Made by a program: the position numbers and the translations under genes. Below are positions 33,395 to 43,791 of a stretch of DNA of 64,000 nt, one piece after another; the first letter of the stretch is position 1; each line of letters starts with the position of its first letter. The notes under the pieces are model-generated. The model ran no database searches and had not been told where the DNA came from. It was given only the letters and a program-made list of their open reading frames with translations. The stretch is from Halopseudomonas maritima (GTDB lineage: Bacteria; Pseudomonadota; Gammaproteobacteria; Pseudomonadales; Pseudomonadaceae), in the NCBI RefSeq assembly GCF_021545785.1, contig NZ_CP079801.1:2418001-2482000 (forward strand). Direction: 5' to 3'.

Positions 33395-33411
33395 AATTGG
33401 TATTACCAATT
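33395..33411. promoter_or_regulatory. Perfect LldR-type operator O1
   Basis: AATTGGT-ATT-ACCAATT is a perfect 7-bp inverted repeat with a 3-nt spacer, the same form as LldR/PdhR family sites in E. coli. It lies 37 bp upstream of lldP and just downstream of the candidate promoter. Confidence 0.8.
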
Positions 33412-33448
33412 GGTGCTCGATCGCCAATAACAAGTACAGGAGCGCTTC

Positions 33449-35143
33449 ATGTCTTCCGGTTTTCTTGCCTTGATGGCCTTTGCCCCGATTCTGCTGGCGG
33501 GCATCTTGTTGATTGGTTTGCGTTGGCCGGCACGTCGTGCCATGCCGCTGGTATACCTGCTCAGCGCCGGTATCGCGCTGTTCGTCTGGGATATGAGTTT
33601 CAACCGGGTACTGGCCTCGACCCTGCAGGGGCTGGTAGTCACTGTCGGCGTTCTGTGGATCATCTTCGGTGCGATCCTGCTGCTCAACACCCTCAAGCAC
33701 TCCGGCGGCATTACGGCTATCCGCGCCGGTTTTACCACCATCAGCCCTGACCGCCGTGTTCAAGCGATCATCATTGCCTGGCTGTTCGGCTGCTTTATCG
33801 AAGGGGCCTCTGGTTTTGGCACCCCGGCAGCCATTGCCGCGCCGCTGCTAGTTGCCATCGGCTTCCCGGCGATGGCTGCGGTACTGATGGGCATGCTGGT
33901 GCAAAGCACGCCGGTGTCGTTTGGGGCAGTGGGTACGCCGATCATCGTGGGTGTGAACACCGGCCTGGACCATGCTGTGATTGGTGAGCAACTGGCGGCC
34001 GCCGGTTCCAGTTGGGAAGCCTATCTTCAGCTGATCACCAGTCAGGTGGCGATTGTGCATGCGTTGGTGGGCACTGCCATGCCGCTGGTGATGGTCATCA
34101 TGCTGGTGCGCTTTTTCGGTCAGGACAAGAGCTGGCGCGCGGTGTTCGAAGTGCTGCCGTTTGCCCTGTTTGCCGGTGTCTCCATGACCATTCCCTATGT
34201 GCTGGGCGGTGTCTTTCTGGGGCCGGAATTTCCGTCGCTGATGGGTGGCCTGGTTGGCCTGGCGGTTGTCACCGCCGCCGCCCGCGCAGGCTTTCTGGTG
34301 CCCAAGCGTCAGTGGGACTTTGCACCGCGCGACAGCTGGCCCGCTGCCTGGATGGGCACCGTTGAGATGAAGCTGGAAGAGCTGACCGCGCGCCCCATGA
34401 GCAGCTTCCGCGCCTGGCTGCCGTACCTGCTGGTGGGTGTGCTGCTGGTGATCAGTCGGGTCTTCCCTGAGGTCACTGCCGCGTTCAAGGCGGTTGCCAT
34501 CAACTTTACCGATATCCTGGGTGAGGCTGGCGTCAGCGCTGGCGTACAGCCGCTGTACCTGCCGGGCGGTATTCTGGTCATGGTGGTGATTGCGACCTTC
34601 TTCCTGCATCGCATGAAAGCCAGCGAGCTGGGCAAGGCGGCGGGCGAGTCTTTTGGCGTGCTGCTGAGCGCCGGCTTTGTACTGCTGTTCACCGTGCCGA
34701 TGGTGCGTATTCTGATCAACTCCGGCGTCAACGCCGCCGAACTGCCGAGCATGCCGATTGTCATGGCGCGTTATGTTGCCGACAGCGTGGGCGGTATCTA
34801 TCCGCTGCTGGCGCCGACTATCGGTGCGTTGGGTGCCTTCCTGGCCGGCTCCAACACCGTGTCCAATATGATGTTCAGTCAGTTCCAGTTTGGCGTGGCC
34901 AGCAACCTCGGCCTGTCCACGGCGCTTATCGTGGCGGCGCAGGCGATTGGCGCTGCGGCCGGTAACATGATTGCCATTCACAACGTGGTGGCGGCCTCGG
35001 CTACCGTTGGCCTGCTTGGCCGCGAGGGCACGACTCTGCGCCGTACTATCTGGCCGACCCTCTACTACGTGCTGATGACCGGCTTGATTGCGCTCTTTGC
35101 TGCCTATGTTATGGGTGTCCGCGACCCGCTGATGGCGGGCTGA
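33449..35143 (+). CDS. lldP: L-lactate permease
   Basis: 564 residues, LctP family, with about 12-14 hydrophobic spans. Imports lactate (and often glycolate) with protons. Family segments such as GFGTPAAIAAPLLVAIGFP and SNTVSNMMFSQFQFGVA are present. First gene of lldP-lldD-dld; AGGAG precedes the ATG. Controlled by operator O1. Confidence 0.95.
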   Translation: MSSGFLALMAFAPILLAGILLIGLRWPARRAMPLVYLLSAGIALFVWDMSFNRVLASTLQGLVVTVGVLWIIFGAILLLNTLKHSGGITAIRAGFTTISPDRRVQAIIIAWLFGCFIEGASGFGTPAAIAAPLLVAIGFPAMAAVLMGMLVQSTPVSFGAVGTPIIVGVNTGLDHAVIGEQLAAAGSSWEAYLQLITSQVAIVHALVGTAMPLVMVIMLVRFFGQDKSWRAVFEVLPFALFAGVSMTIPYVLGGVFLGPEFPSLMGGLVGLAVVTAAARAGFLVPKRQWDFAPRDSWPAAWMGTVEMKLEELTARPMSSFRAWLPYLLVGVLLVISRVFPEVTAAFKAVAINFTDILGEAGVSAGVQPLYLPGGILVMVVIATFFLHRMKASELGKAAGESFGVLLSAGFVLLFTVPMVRILINSGVNAAELPSMPIVMARYVADSVGGIYPLLAPTIGALGAFLAGSNTVSNMMFSQFQFGVASNLGLSTALIVAAQAIGAAAGNMIAIHNVVAASATVGLLGREGTTLRRTIWPTLYYVLMTGLIALFAAYVMGVRDPLMAG

Positions 35144-35157
35144 TACCCTACTGCTGT

Positions 35158-35180
35158 CGCCCCGGCCTGGTGCCGGGGCG
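35158..35180 (+). other. Intercistronic hairpin lldP-lldD
   Basis: CGCCCCGGC and GCCGGGGCG form a perfect 9-bp stem with loop CTGGT. There is no T-run, so it is more likely an mRNA-stabilising or partial-termination structure that adjusts permease against dehydrogenase levels. Confidence 0.5.
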
Positions 35181-35212
35181 TCGTCCGTTGACGATTCGAT
35201 GGGAACTCCGTG

Positions 35213-36352
35213 ATGATCATTTCTGCCTCGACCGATTACCGTGCGGCCGCCCAGCGCCGCTTGCCGCCCTTTCTGTTCCACTACATTGATGGTGGCGCCT
35301 ACGCCGAGCACACGCTCAAGCGCAATGTCGCGGATCTGGCCGATATCGCCCTGCGTCAGCGGGTGCTGAAAGACATGGCGGAGCTGAGCCTGGAAACCCG
35401 CCTGTTCGACGAAACCCTGAGCATGCCGGTGGCGCTGTCGCCGGTCGGTCTGACCGGCATGTACGCCCGTCGTGGTGAAGTGCAGGCGGCGCGCGCCGCT
35501 GCCGACAAGGGCATTCCCTTTACCCTGTCGACCGTGTCCGTGTGCCCGATCGAGGAAGTGGCCCCGGTGATCAATCGTCCGATGTGGTTTCAGTTGTACG
35601 TGCTGAAAGATCGCGGCTTTATGAAGAACGCACTGGAGCGCGCCAAGGCCGCTGGTGTGACCACGCTGGTGTTCACCGTCGACATGCCGGTGCCGGGCGC
35701 GCGTTATCGCGATGCGCACTCCGGTATGAGCGGCCCAAATGCCGCCATGCGGCGTTATCTGCAGGCCGTCACGCATCCGCGCTGGGCCTTCGACGTGGGC
35801 CTGCTGGGCAAGCCGCACGATCTGGGCAATATCTCCGCCTACCGCGGCAACCCGACCGGCCTGGAAGACTACATGGGCTGGCTGGGCGCCAACTTTGACG
35901 CCTCTATCTCCTGGAAGGATCTGGAGTGGATTCGCGAGTTCTGGGACGGCCCCATGGTGATCAAGGGCATTCTCGACCCCGAGGACGCCCGCGACGCGGT
36001 GCGCTTTGGCGCCGACGGCATCATCGTTTCCAACCACGGTGGCCGCCAGTTGGACGGCGTGCTGTCCAGTGCGCGCGCGCTGCCGCCGATTGCCGACGCA
36101 GTAAAGGGCGAGCTGAAGATTCTGGTCGACTCCGGTATCCGCACCGGTCTCGATGTGGTGCGCATGCTGGCCCTCGGCGCGGACTGCACCATGCTCGGTC
36201 GAGCGTTCATTTACGCGCTGGCGGCCGATGGCCAGGCCGGTGTGACCAATCTGCTGGAGCTGATCGAGAAGGAAATGCGCGTTGCTATGGTGCTGACCGG
36301 CGCCAAGTCGATCAGCGAGATCAACGCCGATCTGCTGGTGGCGGCGCCATGA
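35213..36352 (+). CDS. lldD: FMN-dependent L-lactate dehydrogenase (quinone)
   Basis: 379 residues, alpha-hydroxy-acid oxidase fold. Oxidises L-lactate to pyruvate at the membrane and passes electrons to quinone. The catalytic base His275 is in VSNHGGRQLDG; FTVDMPVPGARYRD and the N-terminal MIISASTDYRAAAQRRLPPFL match E. coli LldD. The ATG at 35213 is used; a GTG directly ahead is possible. The stop overlaps dld by 4 nt. Confidence 0.96.
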   Translation: MIISASTDYRAAAQRRLPPFLFHYIDGGAYAEHTLKRNVADLADIALRQRVLKDMAELSLETRLFDETLSMPVALSPVGLTGMYARRGEVQAARAAADKGIPFTLSTVSVCPIEEVAPVINRPMWFQLYVLKDRGFMKNALERAKAAGVTTLVFTVDMPVPGARYRDAHSGMSGPNAAMRRYLQAVTHPRWAFDVGLLGKPHDLGNISAYRGNPTGLEDYMGWLGANFDASISWKDLEWIREFWDGPMVIKGILDPEDARDAVRFGADGIIVSNHGGRQLDGVLSSARALPPIADAVKGELKILVDSGIRTGLDVVRMLALGADCTMLGRAFIYALAADGQAGVTNLLELIEKEMRVAMVLTGAKSISEINADLLVAAP

Positions 36353-38085
36353 GTGCTGCGCAAACCCACCAGCGTGACGCCTTGCTGGAGCAGCTGCGCA
36401 GTCTGGTTGGCCGCCGCTATGTGCTGACCGGTGAGCAGCAGACCCGGCGTTTTCGCAAGGGTCACCGTACCGGCGAGGGCCAGGTGTTGGCCGTGATTCA
36501 GCCGGGCACCCTGCTGGAGCAGTGGCAGGTGCTGCGCGCTGCTGTTGCCGCCGATTGCATCGTGATCATGCAGGCCGCCAACACCGGTCTGACCGGTGGC
36601 TCTACCCCGGATGGCGATAACTACGACCGCGATATCGTGCTGATCAGTACGCGCCGTCTGGATGGCGTGCAACTGATCAATCAGGGCGAGCAGGTAGTGT
36701 GTCTGCCGGGTGCCACGTTGGACCGGCTGGAGCGCGAACTGGCGCCGCTGGGGCGCGAGCCGCACTCGGTGATCGGCTCCTCCTGCATCGGTGCCTCGGT
36801 GCTGGGTGGTGTATGTAACAACTCCGGCGGCGCCCTGGTGCGGCGCGGCCCGGCTTACACCGAGCTGGCGCTCTACGCGCAGGTGCAGGCCGACGGCACG
36901 CTCACGCTGGTCAACCACCTGGGTATCGAGCTGGGTGACAGCCCGGAAGAGATCCTGACGCGTTTGCAGCGTGGCGACTATCGGCCTGATGCCGTGCTCA
37001 ACGAGGTCGCCAGGGCTTCGGATGCCGGCTACGCCGAGCACGTACGCGATGTCGATGCCGATACCCCGGCGCGTTTCAATGCTGATCCTTCGCGCCTGTT
37101 CGAGGCCTCCGGATCGGCTGGCAAGCTGTGTCTGTTTGCCGTGCGACTGGATACCTTTGTGAAGGAAGCCAGCACCGTGTTTTACATCGGCAGCAACGAT
37201 CCGCAGGATCTGACCGACCTGCGTCGCCACCTGCTGACCAATCTGCCGAGCCTGCCGATTGCCGGTGAGTACATTCACCGTACAGCCTTTGATATCGGAG
37301 AGCGCTACGGCAAGGACACCTACCTGATCATCGACCGTTTTGGCACCGCCCGGGTGCCGGCAGCTTTTGCCATCAAGAGCCGCGTTGACGGCATCTTCGA
37401 ACGCCTGGGCCTGCGCGGCGTCAGTGATCGCGTGATTCAGACGGTGATGAACCTGCTGCCCAGTCACCTGCCGGAGCGCATGCGCGAGTACCGTAATCGC
37501 TTTGAGCATCACCTGCTGTTGCGCGTGTCCAACGATACCGGAGCGCAGACCCGTGAGCACCTGAGCAGCTTCTTTGCCGGGCGCGATACCGGTGACTATT
37601 TCGAGTGTGACGAAGACGAGGGCCGGCGCGCCTTTCTGCACCGCTTTGCCGTAGCCGGTGCCGCGATTCGCTACCGTGAGGTGCACCGCCGCGAAGTGGA
37701 AGACATTGTGGCGCTGGATATTGCGCTGCGCCGTAATGATCGGGACTGGGTGGAGACGCTACCGGCCGAGCTGGAAAAGGACATGGTGCACAAGCTGTAT
37801 TACGGGCATTTTTTCTGCCACGTTTTCCATCAGGACTACATCGTGCGCAAGGGCGTTGATCCGCTGGCGATGGAGCACCGCATGTGGGCGCTGCTGGATG
37901 AGCGCCGCGCCGAATACCCGGCCGAGCATAACGTTGGCCATCTGTATGTGGCCAAGCCGGCGCTGGCCGGCTTCTATAAGGAGCTGGACCCGACCAACAG
38001 CTTCAACCCCGGTATCGGCCACACCTCACGTCAGCGCGGCTGGGGTGAGTGTTGTGGTGGGCACGAGGAGTCGCACGGGCACTGA
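36349..38085 (+). CDS. dld: Quinone-dependent D-lactate dehydrogenase
   Basis: 578 residues, FAD-binding-4 domain followed by the membrane-binding domain of Dld. The FAD segment MQAANTGLTGGSTPDGDNYDRD (split across residues 68-89) and GASVLGGVCNNSGGALV are clear. Peripheral inner-membrane enzyme oxidising D-lactate to pyruvate. Overlap with lldD (ATGA) shows both lactate isomers are handled by one operon. Confidence 0.95.
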   Translation: MSAAQTHQRDALLEQLRSLVGRRYVLTGEQQTRRFRKGHRTGEGQVLAVIQPGTLLEQWQVLRAAVAADCIVIMQAANTGLTGGSTPDGDNYDRDIVLISTRRLDGVQLINQGEQVVCLPGATLDRLERELAPLGREPHSVIGSSCIGASVLGGVCNNSGGALVRRGPAYTELALYAQVQADGTLTLVNHLGIELGDSPEEILTRLQRGDYRPDAVLNEVARASDAGYAEHVRDVDADTPARFNADPSRLFEASGSAGKLCLFAVRLDTFVKEASTVFYIGSNDPQDLTDLRRHLLTNLPSLPIAGEYIHRTAFDIGERYGKDTYLIIDRFGTARVPAAFAIKSRVDGIFERLGLRGVSDRVIQTVMNLLPSHLPERMREYRNRFEHHLLLRVSNDTGAQTREHLSSFFAGRDTGDYFECDEDEGRRAFLHRFAVAGAAIRYREVHRREVEDIVALDIALRRNDRDWVETLPAELEKDMVHKLYYGHFFCHVFHQDYIVRKGVDPLAMEHRMWALLDERRAEYPAEHNVGHLYVAKPALAGFYKELDPTNSFNPGIGHTSRQRGWGECCGGHEESHGH

Positions 38086-38108
38086 TGCCCGCGCTGGCGG
38101 CCAGCTCG

Positions 38109-38771
38109 TTAATCCTCCCAGCGCGCGTCGCGGCGGGTGATGCAGGCCGCCAGCAGGCTTTCCAGTGAGGCCTGTAGCTGCTCCATAAAGGGCGCGCATT
38201 CCTGCTCGGCGCTCAGCGCCTCGCCGATGGCTACGTCGGCATTGAACGGCACAATCATCGAGCCACCCTTGGGCAGCGCGCGCCCCAGCCCGTGCATGGC
38301 GATAGGCACTACCTGCGTGCCTGCATGGCTGCGGGCCAGATGATAGATGCCCTTGCGCAGTGGCTGCAGCTCTTCTGCCTCGCCGCGGCTGCCTTCCGGA
38401 AACAGCAGCAGAATCTGGCCGTCGGCCAGGGCCTGCTGGCACTGTTCAAACACCTGCTCCTTGTCCACCTGGCCCTGCCGATCTAGCGGGATAATGCCGA
38501 TCAGGTTGAGTGATAGCCAGGTAGTGAAGCGGTTGCGCAGGAAGTAGTCCGCCGCAGCCACCGGGCGTACCCGGTGCAGCTCGCCCAGCGGATACAGCGC
38601 CATCAGCACCAGCGTGTCCAGGTGGCTGTTGTGGTTGGCCGCCAGAATCGCCGGGCCGTGGCTGGGCAGGCGTTGCTTGTTATAAATATTCAGGCCAAGC
38701 AGCAGGTACACCACCGGCTTGACGATCAGCAGAAAGAACAGCTGTTTGGGCAGGCGCTTGATCAGGGGCAT
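38109..38771 (-). CDS. PlsC-like 1-acylglycerol-3-phosphate acyltransferase
   Basis: 220 residues. The acyltransferase motifs NHNSHLD (the HX4D motif) and FPEGSRGE are intact, with a hydrophobic N-terminal anchor (about 10-30). It should acylate a lysophosphatidic-acid-like acceptor. It ends an operon with a CDP-diacylglycerol-synthase-like gene (7 nt upstream) and a CDP-alcohol transferase, pointing to a side branch of phospholipid synthesis. Confidence 0.88.
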   Translation of the reverse strand: MPLIKRLPKQLFFLLIVKPVVYLLLGLNIYNKQRLPSHGPAILAANHNSHLDTLVLMALYPLGELHRVRPVAAADYFLRNRFTTWLSLNLIGIIPLDRQGQVDKEQVFEQCQQALADGQILLLFPEGSRGEAEELQPLRKGIYHLARSHAGTQVVPIAMHGLGRALPKGGSMIVPFNADVAIGEALSAEQECAPFMEQLQASLESLLAACITRRDARWED

Positions 38772-38778
38772 GGCGACC

Positions 38779-39735
38779 TCAATAGGTGGTGTAAACGAGG
38801 AAGTGGAAGAACAGCGGCGCGGTGTACATCAGGCTGTCGATACGGTCGAGGATGCCGCCGTGGCCGGGAATCAGCTGGCTGGTGTCCTTGATGCGCAGGT
38901 CGCGTTTGACCGCCGACACGGTCAGGTCGCCAATAAAGCCGGCCAGACCAATCAATAGGCCCGCGCCAAGGCCAAGCCACCAGGGCAGCGGCGTCAGCCA
39001 GGGTGCAAGCAGCGCGCCAAACAGGGTGGTGGTGGCCACGCCGCCGAGAAAGCCCGCCCAGGTCTTGTTGGGGCTGATGGCCGGGACAATCTTGCGGTTG
39101 CCGAACTTCTTGCCCCAAATGTACTGGGCAACGTCATTGAACTGGGTCAGGAACACCAGATAGATCACCAGACCAACCCCGCCGCCGGCCGGGTTTTCTT
39201 CGGCCGGCAGCATCAGCAGGTAGGCAACGTGGCTGATGGCAAACACCGTGGTCATGGTGGCCCACTGGTAGGAGCCGACTGCGCGGATGAAGCCCTTGGT
39301 CTCGCCCAGCATCAGCAGACCAAAGGGGATCAGCAGGAACAGGTAGACCGGAATAAATACGATGAACATGCCGTACCAGCCCATGCCGACCCAGTAGTAT
39401 TGCAGCGGCACGGCCAGATACAGGGCGAGTATCAGGCGGCGGTCGGTAACCCGTACCGGCAGGATCGAGAAGAACTCGCGCAGCGCAATAAAGCTGAGGA
39501 TGGTGAAGAAGATCAGCGACGCGGTGGGGCCGATCATCAGTGCGGTGAACACCACGCCGACCATCACCCACCAGGAGTTGATGCGCTGTTTCAGCTCCAG
39601 GTAGCCATCGTCGCTGAGGCGCGAGCGCAGCAGCAGCTGGGTCACACTGGCGATCACCAGCATGGCCACTACCACCAGCATGGCGCACAGGGTATTGGGT
39701 GTGAGGTCGAGCATGAAGGGCAGGCCGATATCCAT
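38779..39735 (-). CDS. CdsA-like phosphatidate cytidylyltransferase
   Basis: 318 residues with about eight membrane spans. The C-terminal CDP-diacylglycerol synthase signature is present: SAVKRDLRIKD followed by PGHGGILDRIDS. It resembles the second CdsA-type proteins found next to CDP-alcohol transferases (E. coli YnbB) rather than the main cdsA of the dxr-bamA region. Start and upstream stop overlap by one base (TAATG). Confidence 0.87.
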   Translation of the reverse strand: MDIGLPFMLDLTPNTLCAMLVVVAMLVIASVTQLLLRSRLSDDGYLELKQRINSWWVMVGVVFTALMIGPTASLIFFTILSFIALREFFSILPVRVTDRRLILALYLAVPLQYYWVGMGWYGMFIVFIPVYLFLLIPFGLLMLGETKGFIRAVGSYQWATMTTVFAISHVAYLLMLPAEENPAGGGVGLVIYLVFLTQFNDVAQYIWGKKFGNRKIVPAISPNKTWAGFLGGVATTTLFGALLAPWLTPLPWWLGLGAGLLIGLAGFIGDLTVSAVKRDLRIKDTSQLIPGHGGILDRIDSLMYTAPLFFHFLVYTTY

Positions 39736-40391
39736 TATTCAATCCCCCGGCGTTGCAGTCGCAGATAGGCGCCAACCAGGCGGCGCACAACCGTCAGACC
39801 ACTGCCGACGGCGATGATGATCAGGCTGATCCACAGAATCAGGCCTGGCTGGTGCCACAGCGGGTCGAACGCCGACAGCACGCAAGCGCCGGTCAGTACC
39901 GCCATACGCTGCTGTTTGGCCAGCGGCCCGCGAAAGTCCGCCGGCAGACCAAGCGAGACGCCGAGCACGCGTACATAGGCGGTCATAACCGCGAGCAGTG
40001 CCCCCAGCCAGGCCAGCCACTGGGCTGATTCAAAACCGGGTACAGCAAAGCCGCAGGCAACGATCAGCAGCGGGTCGGCGATGCGGTCGGGGACGTCGTT
40101 GAACAGCTCGCCGGCCGGCGTCTGCTTGCCGCCCTCCATCGCCACCATGCCGTCGAACAGGTTGCACAGCAGGCGTAGTTGGATGCACAGCGCTGCAATG
40201 ATCAGCCAGAGCGAGCGCTCGTTGCCCAACTGCTGGCCCGAGCAGACCAGCGCAGCGGCGCCGGCCAGGGCAAACAGCACGCTGAGCACGGATATCTGAT
40301 TGGGTGTCACGCTGCGCTGGCTGAGCCAGGCGGCAAAGCGGGTCATGATGCGCTGATCGCGGATCTTCAGGGGGCGGCGGTTGTCGGTCAT
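39735..40391 (-). CDS. CDP-alcohol phosphatidyltransferase-like membrane protein
   Basis: 218 residues, several membrane spans. The family motif D-x2-DG-x2-AR-x8-G-x3-D-x3-D appears here as NLFDGMVAM followed by GELFNDVPD: the first and third Asp are Asn and the Arg is Met. The neighbouring CdsA-like and PlsC-like genes make a role in lipid head-group transfer likely, similar to E. coli YnbA, but the changed residues leave the chemistry uncertain. Overlaps the upstream gene by 4 nt. Confidence 0.78.
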   Translation of the reverse strand: MTDNRRPLKIRDQRIMTRFAAWLSQRSVTPNQISVLSVLFALAGAAALVCSGQQLGNERSLWLIIAALCIQLRLLCNLFDGMVAMEGGKQTPAGELFNDVPDRIADPLLIVACGFAVPGFESAQWLAWLGALLAVMTAYVRVLGVSLGLPADFRGPLAKQQRMAVLTGACVLSAFDPLWHQPGLILWISLIIIAVGSGLTVVRRLVGAYLRLQRRGIE

Positions 40392-40801
40392 GGGGCCTCG
40401 TTACAGGGCTGTTCGCGCTGCAGGCGCAGGCACAGGAACAGACAGTAGATGAATGCCAGGGAGGTCGGCGGGACGATGGTTTGCCAGAGCGCATGGGTCT
40501 GGTGCCAGCTGTGGACCAGATACAGCAGGGTGAAGCTGACACTAACGATCAGCACGGCTGGCAATAGCAGGCGCGCGGCACCGTCGGGCAGCCGATAGAA
40601 CAGCGCTTTGGCGGCGAAGGCCATGACCAGGGTCATCAGTGCGCTGGCAGTGCCCTGCAGCAGGCCGGCGATCAGGGCATGCTGCGGGTCGCTCGACCAG
40701 TTGGCCAGCAACGCCCAGCCGCCCCACAGCATGAAGGCTAGGGCGGCGGCGAGCAAACGCCCGGCCAGGCTATTGGCGAAGGAAACGGCGGTTGGCTGCA
40801 T
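40388..40801 (-). CDS. Small membrane protein, first gene of lipid operon
   Basis: 137 residues, four hydrophobic segments, no recognised family. It opens the four-gene lipid operon and overlaps the CDP-alcohol transferase gene by 4 nt (ATGA). The sequence contains a His-containing loop (YLVHSWHQTHALW). The function is unknown. Confidence 0.7.
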   Translation of the reverse strand: MQPTAVSFANSLAGRLLAAALAFMLWGGWALLANWSSDPQHALIAGLLQGTASALMTLVMAFAAKALFYRLPDGAARLLLPAVLIVSVSFTLLYLVHSWHQTHALWQTIVPPTSLAFIYCLFLCLRLQREQPCNEAP

Positions 40802-40909
40802 GAACGTCCCTGTGGCGGCAGTGCGGTTCGTCAGCTTACGCCGGAAGTCCGTGCCTGGCGAGCCTGTCGCAAGTGCGCTGTGATGCGTATCAACCCGCCA
40901 GGCGTGTGT

Positions 40910-41509
40910 TCAGAGCGCCGGGGTGTTGCCGCAGTCTTGCGCGGTCCAGCGGCTGACCTGGGAATGCTCCAGCTTCACCGCGCCGTCGCTGGCCTCTGCG
41001 CTGTTGCCCATCAGGCCGGCCGGTAGGGCGTAGCTGCCATTGCCGTTGAAGGTGGAGCGCATCTCGCGACTGGATACAATCTGGACGCTGCCGCTGAGGT
41101 CGCCGGTGAAGCCGTCCGGGTCATTGCACTGCCCGGAGAACTGCAGGGCGTCGCCGCTGACCTGCTCCACCTTGAGATCGCAGTTGGGCATGTTCTCGCG
41201 GGCATCCGCCAGCAGGGCCTCAGGGTCGGCCATAGTCTGCGCGGTGTCGGCGGTGATGCATTGGCGCTCGCCCACCTGGCCTTCGCTACCGAGCATCTCT
41301 TCGGCCATCGCGCGTTGTTCCGGTGGCAGCGACTTGAGCATGTTTTCGCGCATCTCGCGCATGCGGGCCTGCATGTCGATGCCGTTGATCAGGGTGGTGC
41401 TTTCGCTGATCCATAGGCCCGGCTCGGGCAGGGTGTCCAGGCTGTTGGCGTGGCTGGTAAGGGCGCTCAGGCTGAGTGAGCAAAACAGGGCAAGACGGGA
41501 GAGGTGCAT
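40910..41509 (-). CDS. DUF3617 family periplasmic protein
   Basis: 199 residues with a signal peptide (MHLSRLALFCSLSLSALTSHA). LPEPGLWISESTT, the RQCIT segment and conserved cysteines fit DUF3617, a family of unknown role in Proteobacteria. Probably periplasmic. It stands alone, with 444 bp without a gene upstream. Confidence 0.75.
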   Translation of the reverse strand: MHLSRLALFCSLSLSALTSHANSLDTLPEPGLWISESTTLINGIDMQARMREMRENMLKSLPPEQRAMAEEMLGSEGQVGERQCITADTAQTMADPEALLADARENMPNCDLKVEQVSGDALQFSGQCNDPDGFTGDLSGSVQIVSSREMRSTFNGNGSYALPAGLMGNSAEASDGAVKLEHSQVSRWTAQDCGNTPAL

Positions 41510-41730
41510 ACGACAGTCCTTGGTAGCGAGTGCATGACTGTGACTATAGCGCTGTTGCCGAGGTTGTGCTGTGCGCAGGTGCCGGGGATGCGACGTATCG
41601 CAAAAAAGGTGTGTCGCACAGTCAGGAGAGCGCTACTTCTGTCTACTCGCCAGCTTGCATGTATAACGGGCTGTCTGCAGGGCGAATAGCGCCTGAATGC
41701 GTCCTGTCGCGAGCCGTTGCCAAGCCTGTC
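41510..41730. other. Gene-free stretch upstream of the DUF3617 gene
   Basis: I see no coding frame with family features, RNA gene or clear promoter here. It leads into a dispersed repeat (41731-41829) and the rhlE terminator, making 444 bp without a gene in all. Confidence 0.4.
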
Positions 41731-41829
41731 TTTCGTCTGTCACGGCGAGCCAGGGGACGCTGTCTGCCCAGCCCCCTTGGCGATCTCGAGGCATCCGACG
41801 TCCGGCCCTTCGGGTTCGCTGCGCTACTC
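41731..41829. repeat. Dispersed intergenic repeat, copy 2
   Basis: Matches 10321-10419 in the same orientation: ACGGCGAGCCA, CCAGCCCCCTT, GGCGATC and CGGGTTCGCTGCG blocks recur in the same order and spacing, with substitutions between. Both copies lie in gene-free DNA. This copy has lost the perfect G/C hairpin of copy 1. Confidence 0.7.
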
Positions 41830-41912
41830 GTCCGCGTACATGGGGATAAACAGGGGGCTCACCTCGCCATTTGAGCGGTCGTGATGTGTTGCCTCGCGTT
41901 GCGCAGAGTCAT

Positions 41913-41936
41913 AAAAAAACGGGGCCGAGGCCCCGT
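41913..41936 (-). terminator. Intrinsic terminator of rhlE
   Basis: On the minus strand ACGGGGCC and GGCCCCGT form a long GC stem (with the innermost pair open) followed by seven T residues. It lies 17 nt after the rhlE stop. Confidence 0.92.
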
Positions 41937-41953
41937 TTCTGGTCAAGCGCGGC

Positions 41954-43591
<1,638 letters not shown>

Positions 43592-43791
43592 GAGCAATCC
43601 TGTTGGGCCGAGGCCCGTTGATGTAATCAAGAGAATATCGTCAGGCACAAATCGCCACGCTGTGGACTAGGGGCGATTCCGTTCGGGCCTGCCGAAAGAG
43701 GTAGACGGCATCCGAACGTGGGATTGACGGGAACCCGGAGTATAACAGAGCTGTACGGGGAGTCTGCAAGCGGGGCGGCGGTCGGCCAGTT

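Noticed and set aside
33848..36037. Long open frame on the minus strand opposite lldP and lldD
   Set aside because: Low-complexity His/Arg/Gln-rich translation without family motifs; a mirror of codon bias in the real genes.
36211..37686. Open frame opposite dld
   Set aside because: Antisense to a complete Dld gene and without recognisable motifs.
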